Source: Micrasema longulum (taxonomy: Eukaryota > Arthropoda > Insecta > Trichoptera > Brachycentridae). From it: DNA of 64,000 bases. Of the stretch, positions 43,112 through 55,764 are shown piece after piece. Location: the NCBI GenBank assembly GCA_022494885.1, contig JAGVSM010003431.1, positions 434,001-498,000 of the forward strand, in the 5' to 3' direction. Under the pieces are notes generated by a model. The model saw only the letters and a program-made list of their open reading frames with translations, was not told where the DNA came from and did not search any database. Positions within the stretch are counted from its first letter, which is position 1. Every line of letters begins with the position of its first letter. The translations under genes were made by a program, and so were the position numbers.

Positions 43112-43530
43112 TTTTTTAATAGGGAAAAGGGGAGTTTAGGCCTTAACAGGGAATATGAAAGTCTAGGCCTTAACAGAGCTTTTGATCTGTCATTGGCTGG
43201 TTGAAGTGGCCACTGAATAATGAATGTGCCTCGTAGGTTGGCGCAATCCTACCATGCTTGAGATCCCGGGTTTGATTCCTGGGAAGATTGATATTTACTA
43301 TTCTGCCTATGTTTTATTTGTATTTTCCTTCAATTCTTCCATCTGTTGATCTTTGTGAAGTTAAAGAGCCGAAACCTTTATTGATGCTGATGACATTCTG
43401 ACCGAATTATTTTAGCTTAATACTTGGCAATCAGCCAATGACTGGTCATAAGCACTGTAATTGCCAACACTTCTATGAAAAGTTTTTCATCTCTTTTGAA
43501 ACATATATTTACATTAATAACTCTACGCTA
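43112..43530 (+). mobile_element. Palindromic repeat family copy carrying a SINE
   Basis: Order: GGGAATATGAAAGTCTAGGC, CTGTCATTGGCTGGTTGAAG, TGGCCACT; then a SINE (about 43216-43292); then TTTACTATTCTGCCTATG, TTCTTCCATCTGTTGATCTT, GAAACCTTTATTGATGC; then the second arm CAGCCAATGACTGGTCATAA, GCCAACACTTCTATG, TTCATCTCTTTTGAAAC and a start of the constant end (TTAATAACTC). The SINE separates two halves that are contiguous in other copies. Confidence 0.7.
43216..43292 (+). mobile_element. tRNA-derived SINE head nested in palindromic repeat
   Basis: Box A-like TCGTAGGTTGGCGCAATCC and box B-like GGGTTTGATTCCTGGGAAG. Short (under 80 bp) and bounded on both sides by palindromic-family sequence, so it inserted later. 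Body absent or deleted. Confidence 0.55.
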
Positions 43531-43534
43531 GTTA

Positions 43535-44800
43535 ACTTTATAATAATTTTACGCTGGCGCTTCTAACTTATTCTTGAAGATTTAACACGCGACCTGGTGC
43601 TCATTAAATGAAAAAAATCACCTCAGTGAAGTGCTCAGCAAATTAAGAATCATCGTAGACGCCCTAAAATATTCTAAGGTTAGTTTTCTATGTGTTTTTT
43701 TGACGGGAGATGATTGTCGTATTGTATATCGATTGATGGTCGATTTGTATGAAGCTGCTGGCACATGAACATAAAACGCATCGCATTACCAAAGTTTTAT
43801 ATGATTATAAAGTTACTATTTACACGTAATGGAGCTTATTAAACATATACCATTTAAAGCTTTGCAACATTTTTATGTTTAAAAAGTAATAATACGACAT
43901 AATAGATAATGTAGATGATTTGATTTGTCATACAACAAAAAACATATAAACGCACTTTATTAACATTCATACAAAAATATTTCATCTATTTGATGTTGTC
44001 ATTATTAATTTAACAAGTCATGATGTTTAGTTCTGTGTAAGAATAATTGTCATAATGTCAAATTAATCAAATATATTAATTTATTTAAATTCAAATATTC
44101 TCTCCAATTCGTTTTCATTTTCACACAAATATGTTTTTCGCAGAAATCATATTATTTTCTGCCATTCTTGTTTTCTGGCATGTGAAAATATGTTCAGATT
44201 TTGTTTGTGCATGATATTGTAGCACTGGGCTTTAAAACCCACAAATCAACATTACTTTGAGTCGTGATCTCCTTTGAAATATTAGAGAAAACCTCTACTT
44301 GGACATTCTGCTTCGCCAGAGGGGATTGCACGATCCTGCGTTGGCAGGTTCAAAGAATGGGAAGGAGATCTTTTTTATAAAAATAAAATCTTTTTCCCGA
44401 AAAACGTGCACCGTGTAATCCGCCTCGTCGGCCATTTTAGATTCATTCACACATCACAACTTTTAGACGCAACGATACCAAGGTACTGAACAATGCACAA
44501 TTAGTTCCTAACTCCCACGTGTTTTTAATATTAAGTATCTTTACTAAATTAAACATATGTTTATATTAATTATAGTAATTATCTATCTAGCTTTTAAATA
44601 AAAGATTTTTAATCTTAACGACTCGCTTTAATCGTCGAGCAGAAGAAATAGATCCTTTTGAGTTAAAATACGTTTTTCAATTTTGTCAGTTCTCGAGTCC
44701 CTACGAGTATTAAAACATTTAAAAAATCAAATGTAAAAAAATGGTATTTTAATTCACTTGACTGAAAAATTAAGTTGGATGTAAAATCAATGAAATTAAA
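43535..44800. other. Unassigned AT-rich DNA
   Basis: A GC-richer block 44270-44450 (GCCAGAGGGGATTGCACGAT, CCGCCTCGTCGGCCATTTTA) is not recognised. Nothing else. Confidence 0.35.
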
Positions 44801-44804
44801 TAGA

Positions 44805-45112
44805 GAGATTCATATTCCTCAACTCCTCCATCAGTTGACTTTTATGAAGTAAAAGAGCTGAAACCTTTATCGTGTGGGTGAGATTCAAACATAGGCAGAA
44901 TGGTGAATGTTACACAGTATGTAAAGTGGCCAATTAAACATGCCAATGACAGGTCATAAACCATGAAAAAGCGTAGACAATGATATTTACTTCTCAAAAA
45001 TGTTTTCCCTGTCTGTTACAAAAAATAGATATGGTAACTCCTTAGATAGGAAATCCAGCCTGTCTACAAACATTTAGACATACCTGCTTAAAACATTGTT
45101 TGTCTAAACTAT
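44805..45112 (+). mobile_element. Palindromic repeat family copy with complete constant end
   Basis: The middle block (TTCCTCAACTCCTCCATCAG, GAAACCTTTATCGTGTGGG) joins directly to GCAGAATGGTGAATGTTACA, the arm GCCAATGACAGGTCATAAAC, TTCTCAAAAATGTTTTCCC, and the constant end CTGTCTACAAACATTTAGAC ... ACATTGTTT. It lacks the left arm. No duplication recognised. Confidence 0.65.
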
Positions 45113-45114
45113 TT

Positions 45115-46015
45115 CGAAATCAATGTTTTTTTTGGGTCACAAAATTCTTTTTAAGGTATAATTTTCTTAAAATGACGATATAAATAGAATATTCTAGTTT
45201 TTTATGAGTTTGTGGGTTGGAGTGGAAATAAGTTTTACCCTTAAGGGTAGTCAGAGATGATGGAGTGACTTTCACCTGTCAGTACTCCACGTGATGCGTT
45301 TCGTGCTTTATCTTCACCATAAATAGGTAGTACAGAAAAACGAGCCAGCTAAGGGATTCTGTAGAACACCAAACATAAGTAGTATACCTAGAATTTAACC
45401 AAAATATTATTTTGTACGTAGGAAGCCAATCAAATGAATAATCTGCATTATACTAATACCTACTTCTATGGTCCTACGCCTCCGTGTAATATTATTTATG
45501 ACATTGTTAGGTTTGTCGTCAAAAAGAGTTGTGTGTGTTTTAGCATGTTTATAACCTACATAAAATCAAATTTGGAAAACAAAATCTTCAAATCACTAAC
45601 AAAGTTTTTTTATGAAACTGAGGCTCTGGGATTAGTTTGTTTCTGGGATTATTACCTTCTCAAAAATATTCTTCATTTCGGTTGTAAAGCTAATTCATGG
45701 ATGCATTCATAACGTAATGATTGATACCTTATACTTACTATGCTCTAAAAAATCAGAAGGAAATGACAAAGATTAAAATATCGAGAAATCAATTATGTAA
45801 AACAACCAAATTGCAATTGTTTTTTATCTAAATGCAAGTTGAATTTTTAAATAAAACCTTTTTTAAACCAGAGTTTAAAACAGTAACAACCTTAAAACAT
45901 ATTTGCTCAGTAGATACGATCATTTTTTAATTACTTGTGGCTTTTTAAAAATTGATTCAGTGAATATTTTCAGGTAATACTTGTTTTGCTTTGTTGGAGT
46001 TCTCTGCAATCAAAC
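45115..46015. other. Unassigned AT-rich DNA
   Basis: A short piece TTACCTTCTCAAAAATATTC near 45652 resembles the arm of the palindromic family. No gene recognised. Confidence 0.35.
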
Positions 46016-46017
46016 TT

Positions 46018-46232
46018 TATTTATTTATTATACGAGTATATATGGCCTAAGCCAATTACAACAGTTACACGAAGAAACATATTTGCAAGAAACTAAACAA
46101 AAATAACATAAAACTATGTAGCGCAGAAAAACAAGGGCAATGGTATACAATATATTCATAAACGTGATAAACATATAAGACTTCGAGCTAAACCATGCCA
46201 ATCCATCTTCATCCCACTCTGTTTTAATAGCA
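46018..46232 (-). mobile_element. LINE 3' UTR, matches the 63-kb LINE
   Basis: On the minus strand GATGGATTGGCATGGTTTAG, GAAGTCTTATATGTTTATC, TTTATGAATATATTGTATAC, TAACTGTTGTAATTGGCTTA and (AATA)n run in the same order as 63003-63196 on plus. The copy starts right where the stop codon of the LINE would be, so it is a severely 5'-truncated insertion. Confidence 0.7.
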
Positions 46233-46654
46233 AAAAGATTTTAAATTGCCGTGTCCGCGTTTTTCGAAATTCTGTCATTCGAGGGAACTGTTTTTACCAA
46301 ACTTAATATTGATTTAATTCATTCTTATTAATGGATACATAACTTATATGGAAAAAAAAACCGTTTTTGTTTAAATATGCTTAATTTTTGAAACAATGGT
46401 TAATAATTTCTAAACTATTTGTAAAAAATATATTAAACGTTTATATAAATGTTACTTATATTCAAAAATCTTTTAAAAAAATACTTCGCTGACAAGTGGT
46501 TAAAAATATTATAAATTTATAAAATACAAAAATGCTGAGTACTGAATTTTTAATAGTCGAATTCCCGAAATTTTACATAAAATTATTTCTTGCGTAAAAT
46601 TAAATGTACATTTTTAAATTTACGAGTAGCAAGGGCTCAACTAAGTTTTCAGTG

Positions 46655-47641
46655 TTATAATGCATGGTTCGGAAACCTTTCGTGGTAAGAGGGCGAAATA
46701 TTGTTCGTGCGGTTTATTGCTGGCCGCACTTGGGCCACACGTCATTACAGTATGCCTACAATATCTGTGTATAAAATTTTAGTAAAAAAAAAAAAAATAC
46801 GGCTTATAACACAAATAATGAGATTTTTTGTTTATTTTCGTTTGCATATTTGAACTAGAGACGCGTAGTATTGCGTCTAAATATGAATCTAATAACCGAG
46901 AACAGTGTTTATTTTTTTCGATAATTTAGAATTGAAAAAGTTTATTTAAGAAATATATGCATTACCAAACAAAGTGATTATTTGCTGAGAAAACACCTTT
47001 AACTTTAAAAGGCAAACTACCATGGAAATTTACTAAGTAGGTTTTTTCCTTAAGAGGAACCGTGGTCTCACTTTTCTTCATACAAACGCATTCTCGTATT
47101 TCCTTATTGGATTATGGCACTAGAACAATGTTTTTTTTCACACCATTGATATTTATTATGGGCATGTATCTATGGTTTTGATAGGGTGTTTTTTTTTAGT
47201 TATGAACACCCGAAAATCAAAAAAAGTATCCAGTTTTATTTGCCGTCTCCAGACGCGTAGTATACAAAAATGATAAATAATTTTGAAAGAGCGAATAAAT
47301 AACAACTTACTTTATTTGGATCGGAAAAAAAACTAAATCAATTCAGTTTTGGGGTGTGGAAAACGGGATAACCAAACATCGATTTTGTCGATTTCAGTTG
47401 AATAAAATTAGCCCGACATGCATTTATATTTTTTGCAGAGAAAAAAAGACTGACAAAAAAACCAACGTTTAAATACTTATTCATCAAAATTGTCTGGTAT
47501 TGCATATCATATTGATTTGCAAATCATTCGGTATATTATCGACATCCTCTGTAAAGGGCGAGAATCTTGTGGACCGCTCTGAGATGCCTCCTGGGTCACA
47601 TGCGGCTCGCGGGCTGCTGGTTGCTGACCGCTGTTATAATG
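46655..47641. mobile_element. Non-autonomous hAT transposon with exact 8-bp duplication
   Basis: The element 46663-47633 (971 bp) has termini CATGGTTCGGAAACC and, on the opposite strand, CAGCGGTCAGCAACC, both variants of the hAT-type CAGSGGTCGGCAACC. TTATAATG flanks it exactly at 46655-46662 and 47634-47641. The subterminal regions are GC-rich and rich in GCGG/GGCCGC; the interior is AT-rich with no transposase. Classification as hAT rests on the 8-bp duplication and terminal pattern. Confidence 0.8.
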
Positions 47642-47644
47642 TAT

Positions 47645-48330
47645 AAGCAAGAGAGCGTCATTGATTCTTCCGAACTTCTCCTTAGACACGGTGATCAATC
47701 ATATCCTGAAATACGATATTGCTTTCTTTTCTTCTTCCTCTGATGTTTCTGTATAAAATCTTCTCTTTTAGTGCTCCCGCGGTTTACTGCCATATTTGAA
47801 AATCGTCTACATTTGAACTCCAATACCTAACACGTGTTAGAGAAAAGCGAATGTGAAAAAGGCGTTCCTTTTCTCCAAGATAAGTGAGTTTTGGTATATT
47901 ATTAACATTACCCAAAGAAAACGTAATGAAACTCGGTTATTATTTCTCACAATCACGTTTAATTAATTCTCTGTTTTAAATATGGTTTTGACAATTTAAA
48001 TTGTTTTCTTTTTAAAATACAAATAATATTTTAAACATATTTTACTCAACCTTTTAACCACCCTAATGAAACTAGATGCTCATATTTAGAGGAAATGGCA
48101 CTAATGTTTGGAAATTTGGACGTATGATAAATAAATAACAAACTGCTGTTGATTTAATTACCATAAATTGTATTTTAAAAATACAAATTACAATTTCTTA
48201 TAAACCATATTTTTCTGTTTTGTAAAATATTATGTGTCCAGGGCATTTAGGCGGATTGAGAATAGTGTTCTGTTGGTGAAATAGAACAAAAAACCAGAAC
48301 AAACCTAAAACTCTTAAAAACAGAATATTT
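47645..48330. other. Unassigned AT-rich DNA
   Basis: Nothing recognisable. Confidence 0.35.
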
Positions 48331-48334
48331 ATAT

Positions 48335-48480
48335 TATGTAGTGGTTGGCGCGTTTTCCTGGGTTAGAGTCAAATACATTCGTTACACGTCATACCTTCCT
48401 GGGCTAGTTTGTAACGTTGTTTCTAAGGGCTATGACAGATCACCTTCTTTACAATGTAACAAAAAGAATATTGAGATGGC
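48335..48480 (+). mobile_element. Possible degraded SINE
   Basis: ATGTAGTGGTTGGCGCG is a good box A; TAGAGTCAAATACATTCG is a poor box B. The following CCTTCCTGGGCTAGTTTG recalls the family 3 core. Low certainty. Confidence 0.3.
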
Positions 48481-48484
48481 GATT

Positions 48485-50885
48485 TATAATTTGAGTGGGT
48501 ATATTACTTAAATGAATTGTTGATCTGTGTTAATTTTTGCCGGGTAAGAAAAATGCTTTTGCGCGACGATGACAAAAGCGGACAAAATAATATGCAGCCA
48601 AAGAAACTACACAACAAAAAAATCCTACCTTTGGAAAGTCAGGAAAGGGGATCAGGGACAGGAATCCAAATGCTAAATCTTCAAGTCCTGGCTTCTGGAT
48701 AGTGTTATCTTTTTTTGGCAAACACAGCACTTTCACTATATTTATGCGGGAAATATATCAATAAATGTGAAAGCGCTGCAGTCAGAAGATGAAAAAGTGA
48801 GCGGATTCTGTCAGATAATTAAAAGCCAAGCGGATGCGGGCAGATGAATTATAAAACACGCGGTTTTGGTTTGTTTACTAATTGATTAAAATAAAATAAT
48901 AAAGGTTGAAAAGGTTACGTTGTTTTTTCACTTTATGAGTATTTGAGTCATTGATACTCGGTGAGTTTTACTGCAAGTTATAATATTTTGACAAATAATG
49001 CAACAATAAATAATGCAACAACAAAAAAAAATAAAAACCTGCTAAAAAAAAATTGAAAAATTAAATCAAACGAATTAAAATAAATCAGAACGAATTTAGT
49101 TTATAAATTTATCAGTATCCTATTATTAAATCCATTCACAAAACTTATCAAACGAAATTAATCGGTACGACTTCTAGTTTACCAGGCAGAAATTTATAAT
49201 AAAATTATTAATATTCTATTTTATCACTCAGAGAAAGGAAGGAAGAAATTAGGAAAGTTTTGAAGCCACCTGTCATTTTGTGACAGACTTTCGATTTGCG
49301 TTTCCATTCCATCTTTCCATCCTTGAAAAACCTTTCTCTAAACTTTCCTATAAGAACTCTTCTTTTATTTAATGATTCTTTGATTTCACAGGTTACCATT
49401 GGAATTCGGAAATTTTTACCACCGAACGCGCCACGTGGCTAAATAAACTTTTGGAAACGGTTGGAACAAATTATTCCACTCAATTTGCATGGTGAATGAA
49501 TTTTTAGCAATTAATGAAGAAAACCATTTATGTGCTTAAGAAAAAATCTACGAATAATTTGAAATGTCGAGTGTAAAAAAAGATCTTGTTTTCATGTAAT
49601 AATTGCTAAGATAACATAAATTTTGGTTTTAAATTTAACATAAGAAAACAAAAAACAGTTTTTTAATAATGTGACGAATAAATTTCACGTTTTTATTAAA
49701 ACTTCATTCTTTTTCTTTTTCTGGTTTCCTGTTCAAATTACAAGAATCAATCTAGTGAAGTTGCGTCCTATTTAAAAAACTAAAAATCCTTTTGAATGCA
49801 CTTTTGAACGACGAACCATCACTCGTTAGTAGGCAAACTTGTCAGATAAGAACGCCTACACTTACATAGTAACCGCAGTGTAAAAATATTGCCAGCGTAG
49901 GCATTCTCGTCTAGGACGTCTCTACTTGGTTTATTATATCGATAGATATCATTTTGGTTAGTGTATGCTTGCGTGAGTGTTATGTGAATATCATTGTGTA
50001 ATTTTAACATAATGATATCCACATAACACGTTTTTTTAAGACACACACAATTGGAAATCAAACCTTATGATTCAATAAATACGACTCCAAGAATATTAAA
50101 TATTGATTTCTAAAATGTCATTTATTTATAAACTTCAGAAATTTATTCTGAAAATTAATTTATAATACACCTACGTGAAGTGAGTATATTAAAATAGCGG
50201 AATTTCTCTGTCCATCTGCCGGAATTTAGCCGATAAAAGACGTTCAGAGATCAATTCATTTTCTCTTTATATTCTCATTGCACATTAACGAGAGTGTTCT
50301 ACGAACAAGAAATCAATAGGATACCAACCCGTGCTCCTCACTGCTAATGCTATGGGGATTCTTATTTTTATGACTATATAGAACGAGAAATGCTGCTTTA
50401 ATTAACGATCGCACCTCTAACCTAAAACACAATGCTTCCATCTTATGCGAAATGAATATTTTTTTATTAATCATTTCAACTAAGTAATGTTTTTTTCGGT
50501 AAATTGCTTACTGATTTCACAAGTTTCAAAGATAATAAATAGATTCAGCACGTTCGTGTTTTATTTAGTCCAGTTAAGTACAATTAATGAACCTAATATT
50601 TCTATACAACGTGAACAGACTATATGGTTGCTGGTTGGACATCTTTACTGCTTCTGTATCGTGGGATTACTTTGTAGCTAGAAATGTATGTTGGAAAATT
50701 GTTTTAATTAAGCAAACTGTCATTTATACTTCATAAATTAACAAACCGTTAGCCTCAAATTACGTACATTAATCTGTACATAAAATATTTTGGTTTAAGC
50801 GTCACATAATTTAAATTTTAAGATGGAGTCGCAGTCGGTCGGAGAGTCTTGAGAAAGTAATTTTTAATTGTGATTTATTAACATG
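48485..50885. other. Unassigned AT-rich DNA with one hairpin
   Basis: Only a 22-bp imperfect inverted repeat, GTGTTATGTGAATATCATTG (49977) against ATAATGATATCCACATAACAC-type sequence ending 50029, stands out (two mismatches, loop about 9 nt). Short ORFs are not recognised. Confidence 0.4.
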
Positions 50886-50888
50886 AAC

Positions 50889-51021
50889 AATTTATTATAA
50901 CAGAAAGGGAGAACATTTTTGAGAAGAAAATATGGAAGTTATATAAACAACTCCCTAGGGAGGAAATCCAACCAGTCTGCAAGCATTTGGACATAATCAA
51001 ACATTGTTGAATTTATTATAA
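50889..51021 (+). mobile_element. Palindromic repeat family, 109-bp truncated copy with 12-bp duplication
   Basis: The insert 50901-51009 reads CAGAAAGGGAGAACATTTTT, GAAGAAAATATGGAAG, CAACTCCCTAGGGAGGAAAT, CAGTCTGCAAGCATTTGGAC, ATCAAACATTGTTG. AATTTATTATAA flanks it exactly at 50889-50900 and 51010-51021. It is the shortest dated copy: everything except the constant end and part of one arm is missing, as in 5' truncation. Confidence 0.75.
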
Positions 51022-51231
51022 GTTCACATGAAACCTATGGGAAATACAAAGCCTTACTAGAATGTAAATGTTGAAAAAATGCCAAGAATAGTTTTAAATT
51101 AATCATTATCATTTCTCTATCCGCATTCAACGGTGCATAGGGTACTAAATCAGTATTATGCTTTTGGTTCCAGTTCAGGGACAAAGAACTATTGCAGAGT
51201 AAAACTACCTTAATCTTCAATATTTCACATC

Positions 51232-51312
51232 CCTCCTGCCAGAAATCGAACCTAGGATCATGATCGAACATTAAGAGGTGACACATTAACCACTTTACTG
51301 CGAGGCGGACCT
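51232..51312 (-). mobile_element. tRNA-derived SINE head
   Basis: On the minus strand GTCCGCCTCGCAGTAAAGTG and GTTAATGTGTCACC form a box A region and CCTAGGTTCGATTTCTGGC a nearly canonical box B. The acceptor stem does not close and the segment continues into AT-rich DNA, so it is not a tRNA gene. Confidence 0.5.
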
Positions 51313-51629
51313 ATAATATCTCAACCGATTCGTTTTTTTTAGGAGTTTTACCCAAAAGTAGCAGCCGAGGAGAAAACAACGCTAAACTTTATTTTCATCT
51401 ACCTGAACACAGAAAGAACAGTTTAAAATAATGAGGTAACGATACATACTAAAAAGGTATTTAAACAAATTTGAGATGGTTTAGGAAGCCAAATATATAA
51501 TTTTATTAAATAAATATGAGCACGATTTTTTTTGGGCTCCTTTAAAATCGCCTTTTATACACACAAAGTATTTTTGTGTGTACATAAGGCGGGAAAAGTC
51601 TATAATATCTTACCCATAACAATGAAGGA

Positions 51630-51816
51630 TTCACCTCTTTTCCTTCACTAAAGTAAACAGATGGAAACAGTTAAATATACATGTTTGAATAAGCAAAATG
51701 TTGCAAAATGCGCAAAATGATTACTTAAATCAGCCAATGACAGGTCACAAGCTCTGTACATGCTTGGACTTTCATCTTCTCAAAAATATTATCATCTCTG
51801 TTGTAATATAAAAAAT
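51630..51816 (-). mobile_element. Palindromic repeat family, copy
   Basis: CTTTTCCTTCACTAAAGTAA, ACAGATGGAAACAG, CAGCCAATGACAGGTCACAA, TCTGTACATGCTTGGAC, TTCTCAAAAATATTATCATC and TCTGTTGTAATAT follow the family order. No clear duplication. Confidence 0.6.
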
Positions 51817-51819
51817 CAA

Positions 51820-54175
51820 CTAAATATGTAATTGATAAAATTTTTCCTCGGTGTGGTAATGTTTCAAGTGCTCTCGCCTGCTTTCTGTGCTAACTTGATA
51901 TACGGGGGATGATGAAACTTTAAGCAGTTGAGTAATAATAAAGCATCCCTTTGCTAAGGTTTCCCTTATTAAGGCCTTCAGGGGACCAAGCTTATAGATT
52001 ATGGCGGGACTTACTACGATACTCAAAATCGCATAATTATTGGAAAATACTTAAGACGTGAGCATCAAAGATCAGACGAGTTACACAGAAAGCTCGTTGG
52101 CATTTTAAAAAATACAGGCTTAGAGGTTAAATAGATTAAAAGAATGTCTATGCCACTTATATTTTTTATCTACCTATACATTTTTTATAGGATGAAAAAT
52201 ACAGTTCTGTATGTAAAATAGAACCAGAACTGGACAAGCGTTTTCGAATCGATGACTACCTCGGGTAACTTTTCAAAATGGAATTCGAGTGGAGATAAAT
52301 CCAGTAAGATTTCACATATATAACTGTATTCTTATCCACCTGGACATGGATACAGTTTTAAATACTGAAACCCAAAGCTCCTATTTGACTAAGGAGTTAA
52401 TGGAAAATAAAATATACTCTCGAGGTTTTGTTGTTTTGTTTTTTATACAAATCCTCAGTTTAATAAACTTCATTTGTTTTAAATAATTATCGTTACTTTT
52501 ACACAACAATGAGTCATTTTTTTGATACCAAGTGTTGCTAATTACTCGTATTAAGAGTAATACAGACAAAACTAAGAAGTACGAGTCTGATAAAACAGGT
52601 CGCTGAAGTCATTAGTGATATCTGTTCCTCACAGAAAGGGCGGTTAGTTCTCAGAAAGTCAGGTGCAAAACTTATCTCCTGCATTGAGCTTTTAATCTTC
52701 ATTTGAAGAGATTGTTTGAGTTTACGTGTGCTGAACTAAACCAGAGCTCATTAGTGACAAAGAGTTAATAGAAACAGTCGCTCGAGGTTTACATTAAAAT
52801 TATTATAACGAAAGCCAGTAAAACCTTAGAAAAAACGATAGTATTGGTTAATTCTAGAACATTAAAATTTTATAAAACTTTAATATGGTTACTTATTACA
52901 TTATATTAGGTTCAGGATAGTAATAATAATAATAAATACATATTAATAATAATTAATATAATAATAATTATATAATAATTAATAATTAGATACTTAGTTA
53001 TTATTATCAAATTTACTGCCCGAGCTATAATTTTCTTAAGTTATATTTTATTTCAATTGTACCTGTGTACATTATAAAGAAATGTATGGTTAAACGGACT
53101 AAATGAACTACTGACGCTTCTAATAATAATTTGTGTTTATAAAAATTACATGTTTAAGGTATTTCTGAAACTCATAACCAATTATTAATTTATAAAAATA
53201 TAACTGCAAGAGTTGGTTAGTGAAAACAAAAATTCTATTTTTTTTATAAGTGAATATTCAAAAAGATAAAATTTACCACTGCGTGTTATATTTTGTTTTT
53301 TAATATTTCTTAAGTAAGCCTAGGGAGTATTTAAACAATGCGGTAAGCTCTTCAAAAGCTTTTAAATCTTGAATCATCATTAATCCTATCTTCTGAAGTA
53401 TTATTTTTTCTCTCTGAATCTGAAAAAAAGTTGTATTTTATATTTTCAAACCCCTCCAGTCATACGAAACAGGTGTATGTAAAGGTGTAAGAATTTCTAA
53501 TGAAAATTAACATGAAGTTTTGAGTATTTTGCCAATATCCTTTTTTTTTATAATTGTCTCAGCCTTACATTATCCACCGACCTCGATATTAATGCAATAA
53601 TTTTAGATATAAAAGACCGCATTCAGCTTATTTTCATCCTTGATTTTCTATCCATAGTAATCAAAGCGTGTTAATTTTATAAATAGCTGTTATTTAATTT
53701 TCACGTACTTATAAATTATTCTTATAGATCTTATGAAATAATATAAAGTTTTACAACGTTTATTATGAAATAATATGTTGTCGATAGTGGGGAGAACGTT
53801 TGCTAGTGATGATATATATATGTTTTTTATTTCTAGTGATTTTTGTAATGCTCATTCTTTGTATTTAATTTCTGGTTAATATTTTGTTTTATATGTATAA
53901 TGTGGGTGTTGTTAGTAATTCTTTAATGTTCTAAAAATATAATAATTAGTATTTTATTAACAATATTAAAAACAGTATCTGACATTGTATAATATGAAAT
54001 CTCTTTCCACCACTAAATTGGAGTTCAGACCACTTGATTAATTTACACAATAAATAATAAGTATTTTACAGAGTAGTAACCCTTTTTAACTTTTACTTTG
54101 GTAACAAAAAGTGCTTAAACTACATTTAATTAATATCCTGATTAAATTTTTTGCTACACGAAAAGCATATGTTTG
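51820..54175. other. Unassigned AT-rich DNA
   Basis: An (AAT/ATA)n low-complexity tract lies at about 52919-52992. ORFs 51820-52026 and 52289-52569 are unrecognised. Nothing else seen. Confidence 0.4.
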
Positions 54176-54181
54176 TTTTTC

Positions 54182-54372
54182 AATTGGTTCACTAAACAAC
54201 CAGGAGTACATGGAGGCGAGAAGATCAACAGAATTTCGGCCAGTAGTCCTCAATTCCGTAGTGCATTGCAGTGTTTATTGAGCAGCTGCAAGCAGTGCGG
54301 GAGTGAGGGCTACTAGCTGGCAACACTTCTAATGGCAGTTGATGACCTCGGGGACTTTCTGCAAGCCTGGTA
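54182..54372 (+). other. Isolated GC-rich block with possible splice donor
   Basis: About 190 bp of roughly even base composition sits in very AT-rich DNA. It contains GAGCAGCTGCAAGCAGTGCG and ends ...TGCAAGCCTG|GTAAAT, a good 5' splice-site context. Small frames run through it (one gives MAVDDLGDFLQAW before a stop formed by GGTAA). CCAGTAGTCCT and AGGGCTACTAGCTGG are inverted relative to each other. It could be a non-coding or first exon, or a transposon piece; I cannot decide. Confidence 0.3.
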
Positions 54373-54374
54373 AA

Positions 54375-55760
54375 TTATTTGTACTGTTGAACTTTAAACT
54401 TGCTGTTTTCAATAATGCGATCACAAATACTTTTAAAAATATGTCAATAAGTGTTAATTAAAAATACCGTTTACGTTTTACAAACGATTAATTCAAGTAA
54501 TTAAAAGATGTGACGTCAAAATAAACAAACCAGACTGTGCTTATTTTAAAATAACCTGTTAATTTTTATAAGATTTACTTTTGCAATAAGTATTTTTGCA
54601 CGTGTTTAAAAAGTAAACAATGCGCATAAAATTTATTTATACTTTAGATTGAACAAACGTTTGTACTTATTTATTATTATTGTATTCTTCATATTTATTT
54701 TTGGGATTATAATGCATGTTGTATTGTTAATTGCAACGGGTCTAATTCTTAAAGCCGTGAATAACAATACAAAACATGCAAGTTTTAGAAAGAAGTAAAC
54801 GATTTATACAAAGTTGGCTGCCATCAATTATTACAACTGATTCAACATGTTTATATTTATTTTACTACAAATAACTGTATTTGAATTTAACGCGTTCCCT
54901 GTTATGCAATATTGAAGACATGGGGTCTCAGGCTCTTAATATAATATTCAATCCGCAATTGGTGTTGTTATTTGTTGTAATTTTGTACGTGTTGTTTTAT
55001 TTTGTAAGACTGTTGATTCAATAAATAAATCAAATAAAATACAATAGAAAATTGACAGTGTTCAATTGTCTATAAAGTTAAATTGAATATTAAACATTAT
55101 AATTATATACCTATAATTTATTGACGAAGGCACATCAAATATATTTACAGATATATAAAATTCGGTGCAGAAATTTAATTGGAATTATTCGACATTTAAG
55201 GTTTTGCCTTTCTATTGTAATCAGAATTTTGAGTTTGATTACCGATGACGGTGAGGCTAAATACTAAGAATTATATGCTGTCCAGATTTTTTGGCAGCAA
55301 ATCGGAATAATAAAATATGATTCCAAGGCCTGGAAATGCCATAGAAAATACATTTAAAATGTATTGTTTCATACACATTATCTATGAAGTAAGAAATTTT
55401 AAATTTTTTTTATGCGATTGGTTAAGCTATTGAAATTAAAAATATTTTCGCATTTTTTGCGGGTTATTTACTGCTATCAAAGACCTTTCAAATTAAACAT
55501 TTGGATTTAATTGACAGACGCCTTAGACGCAATTTTACACGAATTTGAAGTACAAAAAAATGTATTTAAAGTATATAAATCGATTCCAGTTACCTATAAT
55601 TTTTTTTTAACAAATAGCGATTGAATTTCAAAAAAAAAATTGAAAAATTCCTTGCTTCATGAATACAATACACGTCAAAAGAACAATATTACCATCGAGG
55701 TCCTGAAACTTGTGTTAACGTAATTTTTCATAAAATTTTCTTAAGAAAGGTATTTTATTA
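54375..55760. other. Unassigned AT-rich DNA; LINE-like tail near 55.03 kb
   Basis: GACTGTTGATTCAATAAATA then AATCAAATAAAAT near 55008-55042 has the form of a LINE 3' end. TGACGTCA lies at 54511-54518. No protein-coding signal. Confidence 0.35.
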
Positions 55761-55764
55761 ATAT

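Noticed and set aside
49977..50029. microRNA precursor hairpin
   Set aside because: The 22-bp inverted repeat is too short for a pre-miRNA stem and shows no flanking structure; kept only as a hairpin note.
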